From Marinomonas transparens (GTDB lineage Bacteria; Pseudomonadota; Gammaproteobacteria; Pseudomonadales; Marinomonadaceae), in contig NZ_JAEMNX010000009.1 in the NCBI RefSeq assembly GCF_016463975.1, positions 62,001 through 126,000 of the forward strand: a stretch of DNA of 64,000 nt, given 5' to 3'. Each line of letters begins with the position of its first letter. The stretch's first letter is position 1. Below, piece after piece: positions 1 to 9,822 of the stretch. The position numbers and the translations under genes are program-made. Below the pieces are notes generated by a model that saw nothing but the letters and a program-made list of their open reading frames with translations, was not told the origin of the DNA and did not search any database.

Positions 1-442
1 CACCTGCAAGCATACTGCGATTAGCACGCATATGCTGAGCAACCAGCAGGTTTTCAACCACCGACATTTCTTTAAATAGGCGAATGTTTTGAAAAGTACG
101 AGACAAACCCGCGCGATTAACCAGATGCGACCCACCAAACATTTTATATTTAAGGCGGCGAAAAAAAGCAAAGGGAGAAAGAAAATCTGTGGCTTGGAAG
201 GGCTCTCCCAACACTTTGATAACACTGGTTTCTTTATTTTGCGCAGACAAAGTAATATCGCCACCCGTCGCCTTATAAAAACCCGTTAAACAGTTAAATA
301 CGGTTGTTTTACCCGCACCATTAGGACCAATCAAAGCCGAAACCGAACCTCGTTTTATATTAAAGGTCACATCATTAAGCGCCTTGATGCCACCAAAGTG
401 CATCACCAAGTTTTCAACTTTTAAAATATGTTCTAGGCTCAT
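1..442 (-). CDS. livG: Branched-chain amino acid ABC transporter ATPase LivG (3' part cut off)
   Basis: N-terminal 147 codons of an ABC ATPase; the rest lies beyond the left edge. The protein begins MSLEHILKVENL and carries a Walker A motif GPNGAGKTT at about residues 37-45, followed by a LivG-style TGFYKATGGDI stretch and RTFQNIRLF, the Q-loop region typical of LivG rather than LivF. It would energise uptake of branched-chain or related amino acids through LivHM. Its ATG overlaps the livM stop codon (ATGA), so the two are translationally coupled. The family assignment is safe; the actual substrate is not determined. Confidence 0.9.
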   Translation of the reverse strand, partial: MSLEHILKVENLVMHFGGIKALNDVTFNIKRGSVSALIGPNGAGKTTVFNCLTGFYKATGGDITLSAQNKETSVIKVLGEPFQATDFLSPFAFFRRLKYKMFGGSHLVNRAGLSRTFQNIRLFKEMSVVENLLVAQHMRANRSMLAG

Positions 443-1713
443 TTCACTACCCCTTTTCTCGCAGCGAAACCGGTTCGTGTGACACGAACAATGCCTCGAG
501 GTTTCCAGATCATCATTACCACCATCAAAATACCAAACATTAAGACTCGGTATTCAGCAAACTCCCTTAACAATTCAGGTAATACCGTCAAACAGAAGGC
601 AGCAATTACCACACCTAATGTGGAGCCCATACCACCTAATACCACAATGGCTAGAATCAAAGCCGACTCAAAGAAGGTAAAGGAAGAAGGGTTAACAAAA
701 CCTTGGTAAGTAGCGAAAAACACACCCGCTAAGCCCGCTGTTGAAGCGCCAATCATAAAAGCAGAAAGCTTAACCAGCACATGGTTTAAACCTAATGAGC
801 GACAAGCAATTTCATCTTCACGTAGCGCTTCCCACGCACGACCAATCGGCATTTTCACCAAACGATGCTTAATAAAGAGCACAGCCCAGACCACAGCAAA
901 CAAGACCAAATAAATAAACATATATTTGTAAGCGGAATCGTAGGGGATGTTAAAAAATTCGTGAAAGGTCTCACCATCTCTTGACCGACGTTTGAATTCT
1001 AAACCAAAGAAAGTCGGTAACGGTGCAGAAATACCATTAGGACCATGGGTCAAAGAAGTCCAGTTCGTCAAAATTAGACGAATAATTTCACCAAAACCCA
1101 GTGTCACAATCGCCAAATAGTCGCCATGCATCCTCAGCACAGGGAAGCCTAATATAGCTCCAGCCATAGCGGCAATAAGCGCAGCGATAGGCAACATAGA
1201 CCAAAAACCTAGACCTAGGTTTTCATAGCCCAATGCCAAACCGTAAGCACCAATAGCATAAAAGCCAACAAAACCTAAATCCAATAAACCTGCCAAGCCA
1301 ACCACTATATTTAGACCAAGACCTAACAGTACATAGATCAAACCAAGAATAATGACGGTAAGTACATATTTAGAGGCAATGAAAGGCACTAAAAGTCCAA
1401 TCGCTATCACCAAGGGCACAACCCATAGCAGTTTAGACTTATGATCAGGTAACCGAACAGCGACCCCTTCATCATTGTTAGCATGGCGAAATGCCATGGC
1501 AATGCCTTTTTCTGTCTGAAAAAAACAAGAAATCGCAAAGCGACCAATCACTACGACAGCAACCATCCAAGCAACTTTGCCGAACTCTGCATTAAAACTG
1601 TAGCCATCTAGAACCACACCGACAATAGGACCAAAAACGATCAGCGCCATGAAACCTGCGACAAGGGCATCAATGACACTTTTTTTGTAATTAATTCCAG
1701 CTGTAGCACTCAT
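439..1713 (-). CDS. livM: Branched-chain amino acid ABC transporter permease LivM
   Basis: A 424-residue polytopic inner-membrane protein. After an N-terminal membrane region it shows the conserved LivM core, including GLNIVVGLAGLLDLGFVGFYAIGAY (about residues 133-157) and the cytoplasmic EAA-like loop GRAWEALREDEIACRSLGLN that contacts the ATPase. The length agrees with LivM proteins that have the long N-terminal extension. It lies directly against livH (no spacer) and overlaps livG by 4 nt, so livK-H-M-G is one operon. It forms the translocation channel with LivH. Substrate specificity within the hydrophobic amino acid family cannot be read from the sequence. Confidence 0.92.
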   Translation of the reverse strand: MSATAGINYKKSVIDALVAGFMALIVFGPIVGVVLDGYSFNAEFGKVAWMVAVVVIGRFAISCFFQTEKGIAMAFRHANNDEGVAVRLPDHKSKLLWVVPLVIAIGLLVPFIASKYVLTVIILGLIYVLLGLGLNIVVGLAGLLDLGFVGFYAIGAYGLALGYENLGLGFWSMLPIAALIAAMAGAILGFPVLRMHGDYLAIVTLGFGEIIRLILTNWTSLTHGPNGISAPLPTFFGLEFKRRSRDGETFHEFFNIPYDSAYKYMFIYLVLFAVVWAVLFIKHRLVKMPIGRAWEALREDEIACRSLGLNHVLVKLSAFMIGASTAGLAGVFFATYQGFVNPSSFTFFESALILAIVVLGGMGSTLGVVIAAFCLTVLPELLREFAEYRVLMFGILMVVMMIWKPRGIVRVTRTGFAARKGVVK

Positions 1714-2625
1714 CTATACTTTCTCCACTTCAGGTTTGCCAAGAAGGCCACTTGGGCGAATAATCAAAATGAGAACCAATAATGAGAACGAGAAAACATC
1801 TTTATAATCAGAGCTGATCAGACCTGCGAATAGAGCTTCTGACAAACCAAGAACAAGTCCACCAAGCATGGCACCAGGTAACGAGCCAATGCCTCCTAAT
1901 ACCGCTGCAGTAAAGGCTTTAATGCCGATAATAAAACCAACATAAAAGTCAAATGCGCCATAATCTAAGGTGATAAGTACACCGGCCAATGCCGCCATCG
2001 TTGCACCAATGACAAAAACGATGGAAATAATTCTGTCCGTATTGATACCCAAAATAGAGGCCATTTTACGGTCTTGCTGAGTCGCACGACACATGCGCCC
2101 TAATTTCGTTTTTTGAATAATATAAGTCAGCACCCCCATGCCTATTAAGGAGGCAACAATAATAAAGATTTTCATGTAGGTAATTTGCACAAAGCCATCA
2201 CCAACATTAAAGCGTAAAGCGCCGCTTAATAAGGTTGGCACACCCTGCTGGTTGGCGCCCTGACTAAGCTGTACATAATTCTGCAAAATAAGAGACATAC
2301 CAATCGCTGAAATCAACACAGATAAGCGACTAGAGTTTCGTAATGGACGATAGGCTATACGTTCAATTACCCAACCATAAGCGCCAGTCACAGCAACAGT
2401 TAGAAATAACGTACCTATAATAATAATGGGAAAAGATTCAATACCGAAGAATGTTAGAAGAGCAATTGCAATCGCTGTGATATAAGCAGAAACCATGTAA
2501 ACATCACCATGGGCAAAGTTAATCATGCCAATAATGCCATACACCATGGTGTAGCCAATCGCAATAAGTCCGTAAACAGAACCAAGGGTAAGACCGTTTA
2601 CCAGCTGCTGGAGAACGATATCCAT
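1714..2625 (-). CDS. livH: Branched-chain amino acid ABC transporter permease LivH
   Basis: A 303-residue membrane protein with the LivH signatures LVNGLTLGSVYGLIAIGYTMVYG at the N terminus and INFAHGDVYM near residue 35, then the loop LGRMCRATQQDRKMASILGIN that couples to the ATPase. About eight hydrophobic segments are visible. It is the partner permease of LivM and is directly followed by it. A strong hairpin lies between the upstream binding-protein gene and livH, which usually lets the binding protein be made in excess over the permeases. Confidence 0.92.
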   Translation of the reverse strand: MDIVLQQLVNGLTLGSVYGLIAIGYTMVYGIIGMINFAHGDVYMVSAYITAIAIALLTFFGIESFPIIIIGTLFLTVAVTGAYGWVIERIAYRPLRNSSRLSVLISAIGMSLILQNYVQLSQGANQQGVPTLLSGALRFNVGDGFVQITYMKIFIIVASLIGMGVLTYIIQKTKLGRMCRATQQDRKMASILGINTDRIISIVFVIGATMAALAGVLITLDYGAFDFYVGFIIGIKAFTAAVLGGIGSLPGAMLGGLVLGLSEALFAGLISSDYKDVFSFSLLVLILIIRPSGLLGKPEVEKV

Positions 2626-2664
2626 CGTAAAACCTCGTGGGAATTTTAGAAAATATAGAGAGGA

Positions 2665-2696
2665 ATGCTTGCCAACAAATGTTTGTTGGCAAGCAT
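2665..2696 (-). terminator. Strong hairpin between livK and livH
   Basis: A 15-bp perfect inverted repeat (2665-2679 and 2682-2696) directly after the livK stop codon, with no convincing T-run on the minus strand. Position and shape suit an intercistronic stem-loop that protects the livK message or partly terminates transcription ahead of livHMG. Confidence 0.75.
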
Positions 2697-2714
2697 AATT
2701 ACAAGGCTATAAAA

Positions 2715-3827
2715 CTAGTTTAATTGATGATATTCGCCTTTCGCGTTCCACTCATACATAACGTAGTCGGAAACTTTCAAATCACCTTTACTATCAAAGT
2801 CTTTTTTACCCATTACCGTCTGAACAGAATGAGACTTCAACCAGTCGGCGCCCTTAACAGGGTCTAGGTTATTATTCGACAATGCGGCGGCAACCACCTG
2901 CATCGCAGTGTAAGAGTAAAGCGTATAACCTTCTGGCTCATAGCCATCGCTACGGAACGCTTCAATCACTTTTTTACCTGAAGGATAAGAGGTTGGGTTG
3001 GCACCAAATGTCATCAATATACCATCGACATACTTTGGCGAGCCAGCAACAGAAACAAACTCATCGGAAACGATACCGTCACCTGACATAAAGATGGCTT
3101 TAGAGCCCTGCTCACGTAGCTGACGAACTAGCGGGCCTGCTTCAGAGTGAAGACCACCAAAATAAACTACATCAGCATCCACCGAACGGACCTTTGTGAC
3201 CAAGGCATTGAAATCTTTTTCGCCGCGAGTCAAACCTTCGTACATGACTTCCTTAACACCGTAGGAGTTAAGTGTTGCTTTTGTCGTATCAGCAAGCCCT
3301 TTACCGTATGAGTCCTTGTCATGAATGATAGCAATTCGCTTAGCGTTAAGAGTACCAACCATATAGCTCGCTGCAACATCAGCTTGCTGATCATTACGAC
3401 CGCATACACGAAAAACATTAGGAAGACCAGGGTCTGTAAGCCCATCAGCCGTTGATGCAGGCGTTACCATTAACACGCCAGCCTCTTCATAAATACTTGA
3501 TGCTGGAATAGAAGAAGATGAACAAAAGTGTCCAACAACAGCAACAGCATCATCCAAATCAACAAGACGGTTAGCAACCGATACCGCTTGCTTAGGCTCA
3601 CAAGCATCATCTGCTTTTACAAGCTTAATCATTTCTCCATTTAGGCCACCAGCAGCATTAATGTCAGCCGCTGCTTTTTCCGCCCCTTTCCACAATTGCA
3701 AACCGAATGCAGCATAAGCACCGGTATGAGGACCCGCGACACCAATCACAACATCGGCTTGTGCCAATGTTGCAGCCCCAGCAACAGCAAGAGAAAGTAG
3801 TGTTTGTTTAATAACCATGTTTGACAT
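2715..3827 (-). CDS. livK: Periplasmic branched-chain amino acid binding protein LivK-type
   Basis: Periplasmic substrate-binding protein of the Leu/Ile/Val type (peripla_BP_6 family), about 370 residues from the chosen start. A signal peptide (MVIKQTLLSLAVAGAATLAQA) is followed by DVVIGVAGPHTGAYAAFG, the usual start of the mature protein, and by GVLMVTPASTADGLTD and RVCGRNDQQADVAA motifs of the family. The ATG at 3827 has an AGAGGC ribosome site 7 nt upstream. An in-frame TTG at 3890, itself preceded by GGAGG, would add 21 residues ahead of the signal peptide and is less likely, but that second good ribosome site is odd. First gene of the livKHMG operon. Confidence 0.9.
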   Translation of the reverse strand: MSNMVIKQTLLSLAVAGAATLAQADVVIGVAGPHTGAYAAFGLQLWKGAEKAAADINAAGGLNGEMIKLVKADDACEPKQAVSVANRLVDLDDAVAVVGHFCSSSSIPASSIYEEAGVLMVTPASTADGLTDPGLPNVFRVCGRNDQQADVAASYMVGTLNAKRIAIIHDKDSYGKGLADTTKATLNSYGVKEVMYEGLTRGEKDFNALVTKVRSVDADVVYFGGLHSEAGPLVRQLREQGSKAIFMSGDGIVSDEFVSVAGSPKYVDGILMTFGANPTSYPSGKKVIEAFRSDGYEPEGYTLYSYTAMQVVAAALSNNNLDPVKGADWLKSHSVQTVMGKKDFDSKGDLKVSDYVMYEWNAKGEYHQLN

Positions 3828-3890
3828 AAGAAAAGCCTCTATTTCGTTTTGGTTTTTATCGTTGTTATTCAAAAGCAAGAAGCGTTCCAA

Positions 3891-4507
3891 AAATTAACCT
3901 CCAGAAAACAGCGTTAATAATGGAACTGTCACAGCAACTATTCAAAAAATGTGCACTATAACGTGGCTAAAGAGTAATCTTTGCGTGACCCATGGTCAAT
4001 AGAGGTGCACAACTATCACAAAAATAAATGTCGCCTTTCAAAGAAAAAGCAAAATATATCTCTTGAAAAAAGGAAAATTCCAGTTTTTTATTCCAAAAAA
4101 ATTAAAAAACACACTATAAGTAAAAGAACAAAGAAAAACAATTGGAAGCAGAAAAGGGCAGAATTATTTCGAAAGGACAAGTAAATTAAAAAATATACTA
4201 CCTAATAAATTTAACGCAAAAGGCAACAAAAAAATTACTAAAAAATCCGGTTTTTTATCAAAAAAATCCGCCTTTATTTAAAAGTAACTTATTATAATAG
4301 ACCTTCTCACGACATTATGAACAAAACTTAAGACGGGTTAAAAATAGATCAAGAGCTTCGAGCCTATTTTTAACCCTGTATTAGCTGCAATAACAGTTAT
4401 GGAAGGTGCGAAACCACAAGGATGTGGTGTAGTAGAGCAGGAGCAATTACCGTAACAAGGAGACTTGCCCACGCCGTCATTACACAAAGACGCTATAAAA
4501 GAGATTA
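3891..4507. other. 617-bp AT-rich intergenic region with one large inverted repeat
   Basis: No convincing gene. From about 3980 to 4290 the sequence is strongly A-rich on the plus strand with several A/T tracts. At 4335-4347 and 4364-4376 there is a perfect 13-bp inverted repeat (GGGTTAAAAATAG and its complement) with a 16-nt loop. The following 120 bp (4381-4500) is less AT-rich, contains a small ccacaaggatgtgg hairpin, and has short open frames with no recognisable product. The region upstream of livK presumably holds its promoter; nothing else could be assigned. Confidence 0.5.
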
Positions 4508-5749
4508 TTAATGGTTAATATGCTGAGTTTTAGGCGGTAGTAACACATCAAGCAATGGAACAAGCTGCACCCCATCACCTTTTAGTTGCTGAAGGCGCTT
4601 TTTCAAGTAAGCCGTGGTCTCCGGATAAGGGTGACCTATTGCTAAGGCACTACCATGACGTCGAGCTAATTTAATTAAGCGAGCAAACTGTCGATCTATC
4701 GCCTTTTCAGAACGAATATTATCTAGAAACACATCTCTACTGGCCGTTCTCAACCCATGATTTTCGGCCGCTTGTCTAGCGACACTTTGAGGGCTTGTTA
4801 AACTATCAATAAAAAACAACGAACGCCCTGTTAAGGTTTCCATCACCCAATCCATTGCCTGCTGCTTGGTGGTCAATAAGCTTCCCATATGATTATTAAC
4901 GCCTTGAATACCAGGCAAGCCATCAATATCTTGATTTAGAGTCGCTTGTAACTCCTGCTTAGTCATATTAGCGTAAAGGCCACCCGGGCCTAACTTTAAT
5001 TCACGCTGATTTTCCATGGGGGCATGCAACAGGGTGACTCGACCTTGCTCTTGAGCACCAAGAGCCGTTTTAGAAGCAAAGGGAGTGCCGGGTAAAATCG
5101 CTAACGCGACTTCTTTAGGCAAAATCAAAGAAGATTCCATACCATGGCGGTTATACCCCAAATCATCAATCAGAATCGCAATACGCGGCATTCTAGGATG
5201 GTTATCAACCTCTAACATTTCAGCAGGCAGCAATGGCTTTTCTTTTTCAGGTAAACCTAGAGAATCTAAAGAAGGAGGAAGACTATCAGGCTCAACTTCC
5301 AAAATAGGAGCCATTGCAGGAAACCAAGGTTCTGTATGATCTAACAAAAAATGAGGCTGTGATTGAGCCTTTTTACCCCTTGGCGTTTTCAGCTCTATAA
5401 TGACAGGCCCTAAAGATTCAGGAGAAACATGCTGTGCTTCGCTTCCTTCATCATTCTGCTCTTCATAATAAACACCATCAACAGAACTATTGTCTGTTGC
5501 CTCATCAAGCAACTCTATTTGAGGAGCCTCTATTACCTCTGACACAAGATCCAAAACAGGGCCAGAAGACGTCTCTTCAACAACATTGGCTTCAATCACT
5601 TCCACATCATCTAATAACTCAGAAGACGCATCATAACTGTTAGCAAACACTAAAAAGATTGAACAAGACAGCAAGGTAACGACTATTTTTATTCGGTAAC
5701 TAGATAAGGCTTTTAACGTCAAAAACGCCATAATACAAAGGGTCTTCAT
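4508..5749 (-). CDS. yibQ: Divergent polysaccharide deacetylase (YibQ family)
   Basis: A 413-residue protein with an N-terminal membrane anchor or signal (about residues 20-37), an acidic low-complexity linker to about residue 185, and a C-terminal divergent polysaccharide deacetylase domain (DUF610) beginning RIAILIDDLGYNRHGME. The motifs VALAILPGTPFA, LLHAPMENQ, GVNNHMGSLLT and FFIDSLTSPQSVA are characteristic. Members sit with envC and ctpA in many gammaproteobacteria, as here, which points to a periplasmic peptidoglycan or envelope role, but the true substrate is unknown. The acidic spacer is longer than in short family members. It starts 3 nt after the ctpA stop, so it is the last gene of the operon. 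Confidence 0.88.
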   Translation of the reverse strand: MKTLCIMAFLTLKALSSYRIKIVVTLLSCSIFLVFANSYDASSELLDDVEVIEANVVEETSSGPVLDLVSEVIEAPQIELLDEATDNSSVDGVYYEEQNDEGSEAQHVSPESLGPVIIELKTPRGKKAQSQPHFLLDHTEPWFPAMAPILEVEPDSLPPSLDSLGLPEKEKPLLPAEMLEVDNHPRMPRIAILIDDLGYNRHGMESSLILPKEVALAILPGTPFASKTALGAQEQGRVTLLHAPMENQRELKLGPGGLYANMTKQELQATLNQDIDGLPGIQGVNNHMGSLLTTKQQAMDWVMETLTGRSLFFIDSLTSPQSVARQAAENHGLRTASRDVFLDNIRSEKAIDRQFARLIKLARRHGSALAIGHPYPETTAYLKKRLQQLKGDGVQLVPLLDVLLPPKTQHINH

Positions 5750-5752
5750 TAA

Positions 5753-7024
5753 TTAGTGAATAAACTTGGGCAGCGCTTTTAAAATAGTAACGGCCTGAAA
5801 CAATTGAAAATCCTTCTCTGCTAGTTCACTTAACTCTATTTTAACATCAGCACTGGTGCGTTCTTTACCACCGGTACCATTACTCAAATGGCCTTTCAGC
5901 TCGGCCTCTTTAACAAAAAACTGTTCTTTATCAAAAGATAAGCTTGCCTGTGGAATCATCAGGTCCGGGGTAATGCCTTGTGCTTGGATGGAACGTCCAT
6001 TTGGTGTGTAATAAAGTGCTGTCGTCAACTTCACCGCATCACCATTAGATAAGGGCACTATCGTTTGCACAGAGCCTTTACCAAAGCTTTCTGTACCGAC
6101 GATGATGGCTCGCTTATGGTCTTGCAAAGCACCAGCGACAATCTCCGACGCCGAGGCAGAGCCTTCGTTAATTAACACCACCACTGGAACCTTAGCCAAC
6201 CGAGTGTTCTTGCTTGACGCGACATATTGGCTTTTCGACATTTCATGACGTCCATCGGTATACACCACGATGCCCTTATCAATAAAGGCATCAACAATCC
6301 CCACGGCACTTTGCAAAACGCCTCCCGGATTATTACGTAAATCTAAAACAGCGCCCTGAATCTTGTCTTCCTTGCTTAGCTTATCAATAGCGTTATAAAG
6401 CTCGTTATCACTATCACCTTGGAATTGGCTGATACGAAAATAGGCAATGCCCTGTCCTAGCCATTTTTCACTCACGCTGGCATCGGTTACCAAACGACGG
6501 GTCAACTCGTATTGTTTAATTTGACCATCCCGCTCTATATCTAAGGTCAAATCAGTACCCACTTCACCACGCATTAAGCCGATGATATCCTGCATCCCAA
6601 AATCCGTGATCAAGGTATTATCAATTCGTACAATCACATCGCCAGGTAAGATACCAGCTTCGGCAGCAGCAGAGCCATCGACAGGAGAAACCACAGTTAA
6701 GCGTTTATCCTTCATTTCTACTTCCACACCGATACCCGCATACTTGCCAGAGGTTAGCTCATTAAACTCAGCCAACTCACTTTTCGTAAAATATTCAGAA
6801 TGAGGATCGAGGGCGGATACCATACCTTTCAACGCTTTGTGTAGCACTTCCTCATCAGAGAGCACCTCCACATAGCCTTCGCGAATGGTTTCAAAGGTAC
6901 CAACAAAAGATTGAATCTCGGCAATAGGCAATGTAGGGGGCGCTTTCGAGTCCGCAGCAAATGACGACTGCACGGATAAACTTGCGAATAAACAAGCCAT
7001 GCTCAGGCCCAAGGTTTTTATCAT
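5753..7024 (-). CDS. ctpA: Carboxy-terminal processing serine peptidase (S41, CtpA)
   Basis: A 423-residue S41 peptidase. A signal peptide is followed by a short N-terminal region, a PDZ domain (GIGVEVEMKDKRLTVVSPVDG to about residue 185) and the tail-specific protease domain. The catalytic serine lies in EGSASASEIVAGAL and the general-base lysine in ESFGKGSVQT, the expected Ser-Lys dyad. Such proteases cleave periplasmic or lipoprotein substrates from the C terminus and in some bacteria control peptidoglycan hydrolases. The ATG at 7024 has a well-placed AGGA; a GTG five codons earlier is possible. Lies between envC and yibQ in one operon. Confidence 0.92.
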   Translation of the reverse strand: MIKTLGLSMACLFASLSVQSSFAADSKAPPTLPIAEIQSFVGTFETIREGYVEVLSDEEVLHKALKGMVSALDPHSEYFTKSELAEFNELTSGKYAGIGVEVEMKDKRLTVVSPVDGSAAAEAGILPGDVIVRIDNTLITDFGMQDIIGLMRGEVGTDLTLDIERDGQIKQYELTRRLVTDASVSEKWLGQGIAYFRISQFQGDSDNELYNAIDKLSKEDKIQGAVLDLRNNPGGVLQSAVGIVDAFIDKGIVVYTDGRHEMSKSQYVASSKNTRLAKVPVVVLINEGSASASEIVAGALQDHKRAIIVGTESFGKGSVQTIVPLSNGDAVKLTTALYYTPNGRSIQAQGITPDLMIPQASLSFDKEQFFVKEAELKGHLSNGTGGKERTSADVKIELSELAEKDFQLFQAVTILKALPKFIH

Positions 7025-7043
7025 ATCTATTCCTATCACATCT

Positions 7044-8186
7044 TTAACCGGATTTAACCCAAGAAAGAGCTTTTAAAGGAGTACCATTATGTCGAATGGC
7101 AAAAAACAAACCAGAATCTAGTCGACCACCTGTGCTACCTGCCGTTGCTACAATATCATTTGCACCAACCCATTCACCAACTTCTTTCAATAAACTTTGA
7201 TTATAACCATAGAGTGACATATAGCCTTCACCATGATCTAGGATCAACAAAAAACCAAACCCTCTAAGCCAATCTGAAAATACGACTCGGCCAGAAAAAA
7301 TGGCACGTACCGCCTCTCCTTCTTTTGCCTTTAACGTCACACCACCTAAATTGACTCGACCACTAGAAGATAAAGTAGCAAGACGCGCAAGAGGACGTAC
7401 AAGTTTGCCACGCTGAGAAGAAAAAGGCACATCTTGATCTGGAATATCCACATCAGCAAGCGCCTCTTCTAGTCGCTGTAACATTTCTCGAAGGTTTTTT
7501 TGATCTTGTAAAAGCTGCTTGGCACGGCGATCACCTTGGGTAAGGTCTTTATCTAATTTGGCCAACAACTTACGACGCTCAGCCTGCTGTTGTTTAAGAC
7601 TATTGCGCCGCTCCGTTAGAATCACTTCATCTCTGGCCTGCTGAGCCCGCTGACTACGAATACTCTTCTCAACAAGATTTAAATCATTGACCTCACTGGT
7701 AAAGCCATTAATCAAAGATTGTCTAGCATTAGAAAAATAACGATTATACTGCACTAAGCGTTGGGCATCTTCGGTATTAGAACCGTTCAATAGCAGCTTA
7801 ATGCTTTCTTCACTGCCAGAACGATAAACCGCCCTTAATTGGGCGGCTATTTGCTCATTCTGTTGTTGAATACTCAATTGGAGGGTTCGTTGTTTTTGCC
7901 TTAACTCCCCCAATTGTTTATCGCCTTTTTGTAGGCTTTGCTGAATATTTTGAATTTTTTTAAGCAAATCTTGTATGGTTTGCTCTTTGCTCTCTAGTTG
8001 CTTCTCCACATCCGAGCGCTCAGACTTCAGATCCTTTAACCAGCTATTGAGTTTTTTCAAATCCTTTTGCAATGTTTGAATCTGCTGCTTCGCTTGTTCC
8101 GGAGTCTGAGGCTCACCTGCCGCCAAGCTTAGACTGGACAGAAGCAATAAAAGCGTACCAAACAGATTCCGATATAACAGAGTCAT
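7044..8186 (-). CDS. envC: Murein hydrolase activator EnvC
   Basis: A 380-residue periplasmic protein: signal peptide (1-22), long coiled coil (about 28-250, rich in Q, K, E and L), then a C-terminal LytM/M23 domain. The zinc ligands of active M23 peptidases are missing: the region GVTLKAKEGEAVRAI lacks the HxxxD ligands and YMSLYGYNQ stands where HxH is expected. This degenerate domain is the hallmark of EnvC, which activates the amidases AmiA/B at the septum rather than cutting peptidoglycan itself. The operon position between gpmI and ctpA is the standard arrangement. Confidence 0.92.
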   Translation of the reverse strand: MTLLYRNLFGTLLLLLSSLSLAAGEPQTPEQAKQQIQTLQKDLKKLNSWLKDLKSERSDVEKQLESKEQTIQDLLKKIQNIQQSLQKGDKQLGELRQKQRTLQLSIQQQNEQIAAQLRAVYRSGSEESIKLLLNGSNTEDAQRLVQYNRYFSNARQSLINGFTSEVNDLNLVEKSIRSQRAQQARDEVILTERRNSLKQQQAERRKLLAKLDKDLTQGDRRAKQLLQDQKNLREMLQRLEEALADVDIPDQDVPFSSQRGKLVRPLARLATLSSSGRVNLGGVTLKAKEGEAVRAIFSGRVVFSDWLRGFGFLLILDHGEGYMSLYGYNQSLLKEVGEWVGANDIVATAGSTGGRLDSGLFFAIRHNGTPLKALSWVKSG

Positions 8187-8193
8187 GCTAGCC

Positions 8194-9729
8194 TCACACT
8201 CGAGAGAGCAAGCTTACGCCTGTCATCTCAGCTGGCTTATCCATCCCCATCATGTCCAATAAGGTTGGTGCGAGGTCACACAGAGCACCTTCTTTTAGAC
8301 TCAGCCCTTTAGTAGGAGAAAACAACACCAAGGGCACAGGTCCTATCGTATGGGAAGTAAGAGGTTGCGATCCATCATCACTCAACATCTGCTCTACATT
8401 ACCATGATCCGCGGTAATCAGACATTGACCACCATTTACCTCAAGCGCCGCAATAATACGTCCCAAGCAAGCATCAACTGCTTCTACCGCTTTCACCGCC
8501 GCAGCAAAAACACCGCTGTGACCGACCATATCACCATTAGCAAAATTACAAATAATCGTATCGTATTTACCCGCTTCGATCACCTCAACCAACTTATCGG
8601 TAACCTCTGGGGCACTCATTTCAGGCTGTAAATCATAGGTTGCGACATTAGGTGATGGAATAAGCTCGCGCTCTTCCCCATCAAATAAGGCTTCTTCACC
8701 GCCATTAAAGAAAAAAGTAACATGGGCATACTTTTCCGTTTCAGCAATACGAAGCTGCTTCTTGCCATTTTTGGCCAATACTTCACCCAGCGTATTGCTC
8801 AAAGCAACCGGAGGAAAAGCCACATCGGCGGCAATATCAGAGGCAAATTCAGTGAAAGTAACGAAAGACGCTAACTTAGGGTAAACCGCACGCTCAAAAC
8901 CAGAGAAGCCGGAATCAGTAAAAGCTCTTGTTAGTTGGCGGGCACGGTCTGGACGGAAGTTGGCAAAAATCATAGCATCGCCATCTTGCACTTGTACCGC
9001 TTCCCCTATCACACTGGCTTTAACAAACTCATCATTTTCATCTCTATCATAGGCAGCTTGAATTGCCTGTTGTGCAGTATCTGCTTGGAACTGACCTTTA
9101 CCTAGTACAATGGCATCGTAAGCCGTTTGCACTCTATCCCAACGGTTATCACGATCCATCGCAAAATAACGCCCCGTCAAGGTCGCAATTTTACCTATGC
9201 CTAAGTCGGCTAATTTAGCTTCTAAGTCAGCAATTGGTGAACTAGCAGAGCGCGGGGGAGTGTCTCGACCATCAGTAAAGCCATGAACATAAACCGCTTT
9301 TGCGCCACGTTTCACAGCCAGCTCACACATCGCCATAATCTGTTCATGATGGCTATGAACACCACCATTCGATAGCAAGCCTAAAACATGAACCGCTTTA
9401 CCTACCTTTACGGCTTTATCAACCGCATTAACTAAAGCGGCATTGTCAAAAAAAGAGCCATCTTCAATGGCTTTGCCAATGCGCGTGAAATTTTGATAAA
9501 CAGTGCGACCCGCACCAATATTCATATGACCTACTTCTGAATTACCCATTTGCCCTTCAGGCAAACCCACAGCAAGGCCGGATGTTTTAATTAAAGAGTG
9601 AGGTTGGTTCTGCCAAAGAGCGTCCCAATTCGGTGTATTTGCTGCAGAGATGGCATTCGATTTAGAGGTTTCGCTATAGCCCCATCCATCTAAAATAAAG
9701 AGTGCTGTGGTCTTTTTGTTCATCTTCAT
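8194..9729 (-). CDS. gpmI: 2,3-bisphosphoglycerate-independent phosphoglycerate mutase
   Basis: A 511-residue cytosolic enzyme interconverting 3- and 2-phosphoglycerate in glycolysis and gluconeogenesis, using two manganese ions and a phosphoserine intermediate. It begins with [11 protein letters not shown] and contains [16 protein letters not shown], in which the serine is the phosphorylated nucleophile, the HSHHEQ motif, [13 protein letters not shown], and the C-terminal metal site [10 protein letters not shown]. Length is that of full-size iPGM. It is the first gene of the gpmI-envC-ctpA-yibQ operon, with only 7 nt to envC. Confidence 0.96.
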   Translation of the reverse strand: MKMNKKTTALFILDGWGYSETSKSNAISAANTPNWDALWQNQPHSLIKTSGLAVGLPEGQMGNSEVGHMNIGAGRTVYQNFTRIGKAIEDGSFFDNAALVNAVDKAVKVGKAVHVLGLLSNGGVHSHHEQIMAMCELAVKRGAKAVYVHGFTDGRDTPPRSASSPIADLEAKLADLGIGKIATLTGRYFAMDRDNRWDRVQTAYDAIVLGKGQFQADTAQQAIQAAYDRDENDEFVKASVIGEAVQVQDGDAMIFANFRPDRARQLTRAFTDSGFSGFERAVYPKLASFVTFTEFASDIAADVAFPPVALSNTLGEVLAKNGKKQLRIAETEKYAHVTFFFNGGEEALFDGEERELIPSPNVATYDLQPEMSAPEVTDKLVEVIEAGKYDTIICNFANGDMVGHSGVFAAAVKAVEAVDACLGRIIAALEVNGGQCLITADHGNVEQMLSDDGSQPLTSHTIGPVPLVLFSPTKGLSLKEGALCDLAPTLLDMMGMDKPAEMTGVSLLSRV

Positions 9730-9822
9730 TTATCCCGATAAATAATCATAATATTGATACGATACTATCATAGGCTTGTAATTTAATTACAGCTCCTACG
9801 CCTATTAAGAGCATTCATTTAA

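Noticed and set aside
3828..3890. TTG start of livK with GGAGG
   Set aside because: It puts 21 polar residues ahead of the signal peptide; the inner ATG has its own ribosome site. Kept as a note only.
3981..4184. 67-codon Lys-rich plus-strand ORF
   Set aside because: It is an A-rich low-complexity frame without ribosome site or family resemblance; the composition explains it.
4400..4501. Short Cys-containing frame upstream of the yibQ end (plus strand)
   Set aside because: No start codon with ribosome site at its head and no recognisable peptide family.
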